From assembly GCA_012861695.1 (NCBI GenBank), contig JAAOOA010000524.1, positions 1,495,001 through 1,559,000 on the forward strand: a DNA stretch of 64,000 nt. Reading direction: 5' to 3'. Shown in pieces: positions 48,001 through 60,000 of the stretch (position 1 is the first letter of the stretch; each line of letters starts with the position of its first letter). This DNA comes from Trematomus loennbergii. Its lineage: Eukaryota; Chordata; Actinopteri; Perciformes; Nototheniidae. The notes below the pieces were generated by a model that saw only the letters and a program-made list of their open reading frames with translations, ran no database searches and was not told the origin of the DNA. Both the position numbers and the translations under genes were made by a program.

Positions 48001-51000
48001 ATCGCCACTGGGCTTTCATCTAAACACACAGCCACGTAATGATAACAAAACAAAGGTCGGGGGTCATTGGTCAAGCAACACACCAATCAGAGAGCAGCAG
48101 TGAGCACACCTCAGGCTGTGTTTTATATTTGTTGTATTTATTATTTCACACATTTTCTTTTTTTATTGGAAACGTTTTCACTTGTATGATAAAAAAAAAC
48201 GGCAAATTGGCAAGGCTTGCCCGCCCTGCGTTAGGGGGGGCACAGTGACTCATTTGGGGGGGGGGGGGGCATCGCCCGCGAATGACCCCCCATGACGCCG
48301 ACCCTGCTGTGACATGTCTCCATGCCTAAATGTTCAAAAAGATATTCATTTTGTGAACCTGTTGTGATTGGTCAACCACAATGTCCCGCCCTTTCATATC
48401 ACGAAGAAGAGTGTGTTGGAGCGCTAGCCAATAGAAACGCAAATGTTGCATAGTGATGTCACTATGTTCAGGAAGTAAAAGGAGTCCAAGGGAGTCGTTT
48501 CAGGCAGGGGGGAAATGTGTGGGAAGGACCTTTGGGATTTTAGCCTTTGCAGAACATTTTAAATACAGGAAAGGGAAAACCCCAAAAAGCATAACTTTTT
48601 AAAGAAAAATAGAAATGACAGACAACTGCAGTTTTACCTAAACATATAAACAGTGCGCTTCAGTAAAGCAGTCTAAGTTCAGTGTGTTGGGACAGGTGGT
48701 CAACCTGCTGGATGCACGCTCTTTGAGTTGGTGCTCAACCCACAATCGGCTGTGTCACACACATCCGGTCAGCTCTCAGTGTCGGTGGTGAGGTCGTCAT
48801 GTTGGCAGGATTAGTGGCACATATGCTTTTGTCCTCTGTGTTTCTGCCAGCTCCTACAGGGCAGAGGGTCACGTGCTGAACCAAAGAGGTCTAACCAGGG
48901 TATACATGTACTGTAGCACATGCTGTTTGAATGATGGACTTTGTATGTTCTCTCCCAGTCTCTGCATGGGTTTCTTTATGTTGCTCAGGTTTCCTCACAC
49001 AGTCTGAAGTCATACAGGTTAGGTGCATTAGAAACTCTAAATGAGCTGTGAATGGGTTGTGTTTTTTGCAGAATAAGGCTGTATGATTTGGAAGAATTAA
49101 CTAAACGCAAGTACTTTTTAAAACAAATGAATTTTTTTTTTTTATCTGTACCAAATAATTATGTTTTGTAAAGTCTGCAAGATATGATTTGTAGGACCGG
49201 TATCCAAGCCCCCAGGAAGTGCGCCGGACTCTGATGAAAATATTCGTTGTGTCCAAATGGCGGTACTACAATTTCCGTATCAGTCCATGACGTCACCCGG
49301 CCCAGAAAGACTTTTCCCCATTGACTAACATGGGGAAAGAGACGTCTGTAAATCAGCGGATATTTTTTTAAACTAAATAAACGACCCAGTATGAACTATT
49401 TTATAACCCTTATTAGAATAATTCGGTCCTTAAAGTTGTAAAATGCACTACAAGCCAAATCTAGATTTATTTTCTGTCTCCATTCATTCTACTGAGCCGA
49501 GAGTGCGAGCTCCGGGGGCGGGCTTAAGGGGCGTATGCTCTGTGAGCGCACATACGGGTTCTTCTGCTCTGACAGCTAGGCATGATGGGTAATCTGTGAC
49601 GTTTCGCTCTCTCAAAAGTTGGGCCATTTTGTCCTCATGCGCCAATGAGCAGCTCTCATTGGAAAGAACGAGACCCCGCCTCCCACGCTGTATCCAGTTC
49701 TTATTATACATCCATGCCGGTGTCCCTGTAGCACAATACTCTATTTCAAATGTTATCTTTAGCCTTCTTATATACCTTCACATTGTCTTTAAACATTATT
49801 TTGCAAACCCAGTATCATGACAAAATGACACATGTTTAAGAAACCGTTGCTAGCAGAAAAGAGGCTTTTATATATATATGTATTACTAAAATGTCCCCTG
49901 TGTGGCACGAATAAAGGTGATTCTGAACTGCCTAAATGGCACTTCTCATTAGTTTAAATAAACCCAGATTTGCTCTTTTTCATTTTACTATCTAGATATA
50001 ATTATGCAACCTTACAGACATGTAACCTCTCCAAGCGATTTCATTTTCCCATTAGGTTTGACATAGGTTAATGTATAGGATTATAACATAACGGTCTTCC
50101 AAAGTAATTGTAACCGGAAATAACAAATAAGGTTTTAAAGAACATGGACGGCGAAAGTGATGCATTTTAATCCACAGCGAGATATTCCCCACAACCCGAT
50201 GAGTCAGCATGACTCCCTGTCGTCCACCTTCTGCTTTTTCCAAGGAAGTGAAAAAATCCTGTGTTTATGATATTATTGCTCAGATATGATGTCATTACAT
50301 TTTCCTTGAAGCACAAAACCACATTTTTAAGGAATTTTATTTTTATAATTTAGAGCCATAAACAGACCATTAGATATTACACAATTATTACACAATATTA
50401 TAACCTAACAGCAAGTCAAGTATATAGTTAGGTTAGGTGGATGGGTACGATGTAGCTGAGGAAATTACACATTTAAAGTATATTAAGTCAATTAAACACT
50501 CACACCATTAGTCAACAGATCTTAAAGGTAGGGTAGGTAAGAATGGAGAAACCAGCCAGTGCGCTAGAATTTGAAAGTACGCAGCCGAAAAAAATCTGCC
50601 CCTTCCTTCAGACTTCCTTACAGAGCCCCTCCTCCAACACACACGAACGCGCACATGACCAATGAGGGCACGAGATAAGTTTGTGCACGAGATGGAAGGC
50701 TGACAGGCAGGTAGGCCATCCAGTTATTTTAGCCGGGCCGGCTCAGATGATTGGTCGTGCTTTTTACAGTCCACGGCTTCCACAGATGACATATTTGTGT
50801 ATGTATTGTCAAAGCATTTCATATATTCATTGCTATCGATGTTAAGAGCATTACATTACATTACATGTCATTTGTTAGACGCTTTTATCCAAAGCAACTT
50901 GCATACATTCAATACTGTGGACAATCCCCACAGGAGCGATTTGGGGTGAAGTGTCCAGGGACACATGCTGACTGCAGTGGGACTGGAACTTGCTATCCCC

Positions 51001-54000
51001 TGATTTGAAAGTCCAGCACACTACCCACTGAGCCACAGCCTCCCACAGCATTCCATTGAATATAACAAAAAGTGTTTCTGAAGTGAATGACCTCCCCCGC
51101 CTTTAATTTCTATTGCAGGTGACATAATACATTTCTGAAAACTAAACAAGATTTTTGTCACAAATTCACAATAATATAGAGATTTTCAATTCTAATGCAG
51201 TTTTTATACACAATGAGTTTTAAGTCGCTTTCAGAAGTCAAACTCTGGTTCAGTGCATTGTCTGGTGTGGTTTGTTTGGACAGTTGTAATGCAGTAATTA
51301 CAATCTGGTGTTTGCATGGGGTTAGACCGTTTGTGAGTTTTTCTCGCACCATTTCTACGTCGGTTCAACTGCAGTGAGAACGTAAGCCCACCAAATAGCA
51401 GTGAACCAATGACCATGCAGTATAATTTGAGCTGATGGACACAGGTAAATGACAGGTTAACAAGAGTGGGAAAGGACTGAGTTGGACTAAAGCAGACATT
51501 TGATGTTTGCTATACATCTGATCCGAAGAGAACATACAGAATAGCATTATTTGTAAGGAACACCTGACACACTGACGGTATCACCGAACATCTCTGTGGC
51601 GTGTTTTACTTCATGTTGCTTGGTTAAAGGTGGGGTAGGTAAGTTTGAGAAACCGGCTCGAGATACACTTGTTATATTCCATGGAATGCTCTTAACCCGA
51701 TAGCAATGAATATCTGAAGTGCTTTGACAAAAAATCCATAAAAACATGTCATCTGTGGAAGCGTGGTACTGTAAAAAGCACGACCAATCATCTGAGCCGG
51801 CCCGGCTAAATAACTGGATGGCCTACCTGCCTGTCAGCCTTCCATCTGTGCACAAACTTATCTCGTGCCCTCATTGGTCATGTGCGCGTTCGTGTGTTGG
51901 AGGAGGGGCTCTGTAAGGAAGTGGTAGATTTTTTCCGGCTGTGTATTTTCAAATTCTAGCGCACTCGAGCTGGCTTCTCCAAAATACCTACCCCACCTTT
52001 AATGTTTTCTCCATTTCCTTGGCTAAATTTTCCCAAATGTCTGACCAGTAAGAATGACTTCTACCACTACTGTTTAACCTCTGCTCCTTTGTAAAAGCAT
52101 TACCCTGAGCAAATTACATTTTTTACATGGTCTACATATTTGATTTGTGTACTGTGAAACCAAACCAGACTAGAAATTAAAAACCCTAAATGATAATTTT
52201 CGCTCTTGTTTGGATTAACCAAATCATTACCTAAGCCTTCACGATGAGCCATTTCTTGAATCCGGCTGTTGCCACTAATCTGTTTATCACACATTGAACC
52301 ACCCACTACACACATTCGCACACCCTTTTTTTTGTTAAACCAAAAATGCATCATTGTGTCCTAAATGAATCCTCTGTCTTTATTCACAGCCCCTTCTATG
52401 GAGAGGACTTCTACTTTGAGATCCCTCGTCCATTTCAGTGTTTATCCTTCTACGTTTATGCCAAGAGCGTTTTCCAAAGGGACCTACCTGTTGGTGAGTT
52501 TCTTTTAAGCACGACACTGACACAAACATGTTTTCCTATTCAAGTTAGAACTCTGTAGTTGAATATGTGTGTTTGTCTTTACAGGCAAGGTGTCAATCAG
52601 GAAGGATGAGCTGGCCAAATACAGTGGAAAAGAGCATTGGTGCAGCCTTCATCCAGTAGATCCCAACTCAGAAGTCCAGGTAACTTCGCAAAATGTTCAC
52701 AAATATAATTTAAAGATTTCGCACTCCAACACAACAAAGTGGAAATTGGATTGCATGTAACCCAGCGTTTACGCCAGGGGGGCGTCTTGCCGTCATTTGA
52801 CGACCTTATTCAGCTCAGAACGCCCTGAACTCGAGCCGAGGGCGTCCAAAAAAAAAAAAAATGTTATCGCTTGAAATGACGAAAAGGAAAAAGGACCAGG
52901 ACATCCCTCAGTTGGGGGCAAAGGAGTCTGGTGGGATTATTTTCGCCGCCAGCAAAGCGTGTTCCTGTGACGGAAAGTGTACTGCCGGCGAGCCTTGACG
53001 TGGGGTACTAGTGGAGCACGTGCGTGAACTGCGAGCGCCGGAGCCTCACAGCGGCGAAACTGAGGCTCCGTGGTAAACTGTGGTACATGAAGAGCCGCTT
53101 AGGCCGCTTAGGAGCCGCTTAGGGAGCTTAAGAGCCGGCTCTTCTTAGTGAGCCGAGCCAAATGATCCAGCTCACTAAAAAGAGCCGGAATTCCCATCAC
53201 TAATACGTAAAGAGATAGTATCTATAAAAGGACGGCTCAATTCAAAATTCAAGTCACGTGACACAACGTGACGTCACACCTCCCGCTCTCGGGGTGGGCG
53301 CCCTCTCAGCCCTGGTCTGGCGGAAACACTGATGTGACTTAAAACGTGCAAACTGATTAGATTGTTTCATGGCGCATTAGTCATGTTTCAACAGCGCTCC
53401 AACACATTGTACCTGATAGGCTAAGGGGCGGGACATGGCTAAGCGTTTGACCAATCACAACAGAGCCGGTCAGCTAACCGATCCGAGCAGACTGGGCTCT
53501 GGTTTCAGACAGAGGGTGAAAAGACACACAGGCAGTATGAGTAAAATAAAGAGCTTTTTGAACATTAAATCATGGAGACATGTCAGAGTAGAGACACTAC
53601 ATACAAATGTGAACCTGAGAATGAGCAGAATACGGCCCCGTTTAAACTGTGCATACTGCCTAAATCAAGACTAATATCATTTATGCAAGTTTTCTATGAT
53701 TATTGGTTCTTAATAGTCGTTGGAGTTGGTAGCACCTACCTAAAGTACTAATGCTTATGATTCTATAGCTATAATCTTGACATATTTTTTGGGCCAATGT
53801 CTGCCTTTTTAGTGTCGAAACCTTCATCTGCCTTTCAGCGTTTTCTTGACCTTTTTTTTGTCAGGGTGCAGTTTCTAGTTTCTATCACATATAGGGCATG
53901 TGGGTTGCCCTATTTCAACTGTACATGTCTTTTTATCAGATATCTTTTGCGGTGTGGTTGCGCTGGGTGAAACTACAGCTCACTACCACTTCTGTGCTGC

Positions 54001-57000
54001 TGCAAGCTAACGTGTTGACTCGAGCTGCCATTAGCCCACGCCAGACTATTCTGGGTTTGTGCTGCTACACTGATTCACTCACAAGTAGACACTCTAAACT
54101 GCAAAGTCAGTGAGAGAGGGAGGAATTATTGCAATACCTCTCTCTGGCTTTTAGTCAAACGGCTGTTATGTGAGCAGCTTTGTTCCAATGGAGGTAATGA
54201 AGACAAAGGTACAATGGCTTTTTGAAAAGGGAGGATACTAACGTGTTATTTTCCTGATGTCATTGGCTCATTTAGATCCTTCAAAGTAAATATAATATTA
54301 GCTTAAAGGCCTATCTTGCATCAGAGAGAGCTGCCTGCCTTCTCAGCCAAGTGCTGATTTGCAGAGACAAGAGTGCAAGTGTGTGGGCGTTTTGTTTAGC
54401 TATGTCTCTCTCTATATCTCCCTCACTCACTCTCTCTCTCTCTCTCCGACACTTCCGAAGGCGAGACCGGCAGCCTTCACCACATCCGACCCCGTAAAGA
54501 TCTTTTATGACTGATGACAAAATGTGCAGCTGCTGTGGCTCTTGTCACACACTTGTACCAACATTAACCTAAAACAACATGAGCTGAGACCGGACACATG
54601 AGAGTAAAAAGACCCAGAGAAATGTTTAAAACAAAATGCAATTACTACATTTTAATGACTGGATTATTGATGCATTCATGTGTTCACCACAGCTGGACAA
54701 TGTGGATTTGAATGACTTACTGCTGGACATTTGAACTTATATGTCAATGGTTTTTTACAAGTTGATATTTTGTATTACTTCAAATCTGAATCTGGCGTAA
54801 AGAGTACAAAATGTATCTGAAAAAATAGTGGTATTGAAGTATAAAGTAGCATAAATCTACCTAGTTAAACTCAAATTGTTCTTAAGTGTAATTCCATACC
54901 ACCACTGCACATGTTTCTATCTCATGTCACATCCCTTATATTAACCTGGGTTTTGATTTGAAACCTTTTGTGTCGTCGTTTAAAAACACAGATGTGATGT
55001 TTTGAGTAACCGCTCCCTCTCTGCTCCTACAGGGAAAGGTTCACTTGGAGATGCGGCTGAATGAAGTGATCACAGAGAACGGATCAGTGGGTCAACACTT
55101 AGTGGTCCGGTGAGTACCATCACATCAGACTTCATTTAGCTGCACTTACAAAAGCCAAGAGTCGCTCGTCTGAGAAGCCATGTCTGATCTTGTGTATAAA
55201 CTGGGAATGGTTGCTATTTCTATATTTTATGCAAATGTATGAAGTATCGCATATTAAAGGTGGGGTAGGTAATTCACTTCAGAACACTTTTTGTTATATT
55301 CCATGGAATGCTCTTAACATCCCGATAGCAATGAATATATTAAATGCTTTGACAATAAATACATAAAAAATGTCATCTGTTGAAGCCGTGGCGCTGTAAA
55401 AAGCACGACCAATCATCTGAGCCGGCCCGGTAAAATAACTGGATGGCCTACCTGCCTGTCAGCCTTCCATCTGTGCACAAACTTATCTCGTGCCCTCATT
55501 GGTCATGTTCGTGTGTGTTGGAGGAGGGGCTCTGTAAGGAAGTCTGAAGGAAGGGGCAGATTATTTTCGGCTGCGTACTTTCAAATTCTAGCGCACTCAG
55601 CTGGTTTCCATTCTTACTTACCCTACCTTTTAAATGCTGTATTGTAAACAAGTTGACTTTTTTTTTTTTACATTACATGTAATTTGTTAGACCTTTTATC
55701 CAAATCGACTTGCATACATTCAGTACTGTGGACAATCCCCACAGGAGCAATTTGGGGTGAAGTGTCTCAGGGACACAACGACATGCTGACTGCAGTGGGG
55801 TTTGAACCTGTGACCCCCTGATTCGAAGTCCAGCACACTACCCACTAGGGATGGGAATTTGAAAGCAAATGTATATTCGAATATTCGACCCCCAAAAAAC
55901 GTTAACCGAAATGTACATATCCTAAAAAGAAATGGGGAAAAATGTTGACAAAAAAAGTATTCAAATAAGTATAGAAACCAAGTCGAATTTGTCAAATGTA
56001 TTGAACTGGTGATCACAGTTTGAACAGTTGACAGCTATAGGCCTACAGCTTTCATGCTTAAAACATAACTTGTTTTTAAATGAAAGAGGGATCATACACG
56101 AACAACATAACGGGTTAGGGTAACGTAACCCTATCACAACAGAGATCACAACCTACAACAGGGCCTATGCACAGAATGCAGCTATTCAATACTCATTCTT
56201 TTAAATATGAGCATGTCTACTCAGGGGAGAGGCGGGTGCGGAGGCGATTCACAATCAGGCCAGCTGTAGAGAAGACCCTCTCAGCTGGAATTTGGGCATA
56301 AGATGAGGTTTGAGTCTGCGTGATCTGCTTGTAGGGAGGGGCAGCAGCATATCATTAGCTAGAACTAGCTAGATCTGATGGATTTGGACATAAACACGAG
56401 TGAAGTATAACCGGACGAGAGAGAGAGATCAGCACCTGCAGCTGTGAGGGACTGGTGAGCGGAGCAAAACACACCTTTAGACCTAACACACTTAGCTATG
56501 GCACTGTCGTATACATTTAATTATTCCATTTGATCATGTGTAATCAACTTAGGCACCCCTCCCAAAAATAAATAAAAAATGAATACAATATCATTCATAT
56601 TCTCATATTCAAATACCTGAATCATTTTGAATATTCGATTAATCGTTCCCATCCCTACTATCCACTGAGCCACAGCCTCCCAGAAACTTTTGCGGTGTTT
56701 TTTTTGCATTGCCCAAAATACGTTTGTTTACTAACTGGGACCCTGAAAAGCCAAATACATTTTCATTTAACTTGCATGACATCTTCCCAATGTCTAATTC
56801 TTCCTTAAAAAAAAAACATACGAATGCATGCAGGATCATTTTAAGGTTTCTCCAAATAGTTTCTCTTAGTAGTTTGGTTTGATGGGGAAACACAACATGT
56901 CATTGTCCTAATCAGACACTGTCCTAAGGGGAGTTTTCGTACACACTATTATAGAAATAAACAAAATGTGTATTGTCTTTTGTCAGACAACAACTATGGC

Positions 57001-60000
57001 TCACTGAGTCAAAAACACAAAACCCGCTTCCTCTGAACTACATGACCTACAGCCACTGAGAACATTCATATTTGCATACGTATTCTTATGGATTCTAGGC
57101 ACACGTTTTAAAAATATGTAACCTCAAAATTGTGTCGAAAAATGATAGTTCTGACTGTGGCGGATGAGAATGAAACCAAAACGATGTGTTCGAGTACTTC
57201 ATTGATAAAATCGAATTACTTTCCGTGGGATGTTTGTGTCCCATTACTTTATCTATTTCTGCCCAGAATGAAGAAACCAAAAACGATGTGTTCGAGTACT
57301 TATCAAAAATAAGTCTTCATTGATAAAATCGAATTACTTTCCGTGGGATGTTTGTGTCCCATTACTTTATCTATTTCTGCCCAGCGTTTGACTTCAAAAA
57401 GTCGTCACTGTTGCCACTAATGACACAGGAGGTTGGTCTGCTCAAGAGAAAAACACTCATTAAAGGATGTGCTTGAGCATGTATACACACACATTTACAT
57501 ACAAGTATATGTGCGTACGTGTGAGACCTCATGCTGTTTACGTCGGTTGTTTTGCATTCCCCATTCATACTTGGAGAGCGGGTTAATGAGTAGGAAGTGA
57601 TGGCATCTGAACAGGAAGTCTCGCCTCTCACTCTGCAACCGCTGCGGTTTTCTGCTGCCGTCATTCACTGCGCCTCTCAGATTGTTTGCTTAACCTGTCG
57701 CCTGCTCGCTTATCACTTGCACACTTCCAGCCATCCTGTTTCAGCCAGATTAGTCACCAGAGATGTCCAGAGCACTCGGGGAGATGGGGTTAAGTTAAGG
57801 GATGCAAAGGACACTGTGGGGAATATTGTCATGGTGCCCTGGAAGGTGATACACAAACATCCTGATCCTGACTATCTCCCTCCGGCTTCACTTAGTGACG
57901 GCTGTATTCATCCTCACTCTCGGGTGACTCGGGCTTAGCAGCCACATCCTGTTTAGGGTGCCGACAGTGTCTGTTTGTTGTCACCTGAAACACCTGTGAA
58001 CAAAGCAGTGGTCCCTGTGTGTCAAGAGCCAAACATGAGAGCACAGCACTATGCCTCTCAATGAAGACCGACAACAACTCTGCTGTTTTTAATATTGTTG
58101 TCAAAATGTCTGTTTGGGAATTTAGAGAGGACTTATTCTGCTCATTTTCAGCTTCACATTTGTATGTTCTGCCTGACATGTCACCATGCTTTAATGTTCA
58201 AAAAGCTCTTTCTCATCATACTGCCTGTGCTGCAGCACCTCTTTTCACCCTCTGTCTGAAACCAGAGCCCAGTCTGCTCTGATTGGTTAGCTGGCAGTCT
58301 CTGTTGTGATTGGTCTTAGAGATTTCCCGCCCCTTACGTTATCACGTACAATGCGTTGGAGCGCTAGCCAATATAAGCGCAAGTGTTACATAGCGATGTC
58401 ACTAGTGTGTGGGAGAGAAACTTCTTCTGGATGGAACACAGGGATTTTATGCCCACAGCATTTATTACCGATTAATAAAATGTTCAGTAGTCGTATGTTT
58501 AGTACCCGAGTGCACCGTCATAAATGTCAAATACGTTTTTTCTTGTTTTCAAACCTACATTGGTTCTAAATAAATATACTCCATGCTGATCAAATTCAGT
58601 CTGCAGAGGGTTAACAGCAATAGCATTTCTGCTTTGCTGTCTGTTGAACCAACAAGAAAGCGTATTTACCATTCATGCTTTAAAGACTTGGTGTGGACTG
58701 GATTTAAGAAAACTAATCTCTCCCAAGGTCTGGGTCACTTTAAACTGCTTGAAATGTTGACTGTTTCATTATTACATGACTTTTTTAAATGAGTGATTTG
58801 ACCACCACCCTGCTATAATAAACAATATGACTGATTTTTAATTCAACTGGTAATTATGCTGTCATTTTAAAACCGTGCACAGTATTTGTATTAACTGTGT
58901 CCCTCACTTGTTTCCTGCAGGATAATCGAGTGTCAGGGTTTGCCTCTGATCAGCGGGCAGAACTGTGACCCGTACGCCACCGTGTCACTCGTTGGACCTG
59001 CCAGGTAACTCATTAAATACCACACGTATAGCAATGGTTTTTTTGTACCTATGTATTGCTCATCTCTGCATGTTATAAAGTATATTAGCAGCACGTGTGC
59101 CCTTCAATATGTCAAATTACCCACCAGATATTTGGTTTCCTGTTTCTTAGGTCAAACCGATGTGGTATAAATCAAAGCAGGAAACCTCCATTTTTCAGAG
59201 GCTGAAAACGGCATTTTCTGCCTTTTTTCGTTGTTGCATAAATCACTTTAAAGATTGTCATGATTTTATTGTGTAAGTCTAAATAATTAGTAGGGATGTA
59301 ACGATATATCGAATATCACGATATTTTTTTTTTACCTGTCCAACATGGCAGCAAGTAGGTTACAACATGAACATAAAACAGATAACACAAAAGGACATCG
59401 TATTTACATTTACATACCTAGAGACATGGACAAAGCATATCTCTCTGTCCCCAACATCAGTACCAAGCAAGAGAGTTTTTTCCACAGCAGGGGATATTGT
59501 AAACGCCCAAACATCCCAGCTTCTACCTGGAAATGTGGACGTGCTCATATTCCTAAAAAATAACCTGTCTGATGAGTGAGTGAGTTTAGTGGGTGTTTCT
59601 CAATGTCGAGTAAAGCTGCTCCAGAGCCACTATTTCAAGCATACTACGTCATCGAGTCCCGCCGAAGGACTGTTCCAATGTCCAGCATACTTGGACTTCG
59701 TAGCGAGAAATTTCGAGGCTGCACATGTGTAGACTCCGCGGTCTTAAAATCCCCACAATGCTTTGCGCACGGACCAATTTCCCCAAATCTGTGGCGGAAG
59801 ATGTAAGGCGGGGCCTCTCATATGACGCACACCTGCACACTTGCTAGCCTGTTCCACTCTTTGTTTTCTGAATGCCAGGAAGTATTCTTGCCGCTTCTGA
59901 AGCAAGTGACTCGGAAGACATGTCTACCAAGCAAGCGTACTCGACATTGAGAAACACCCTTTTGAGTTGAGTTACTTGAAAAACTAAAGTGAAACTTGAT

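Noticed and set aside
53898..54120. Short plus-strand frame in rasa2 intron 4 as a gene
   Set aside because: No family resemblance, no splice or start context, and length within chance expectation.
59345..59579. Host ZBED-type gene
   Set aside because: Only the C-terminal dimerisation part is present, inside an element with hAT ends and target duplication; it is a transposase remnant.
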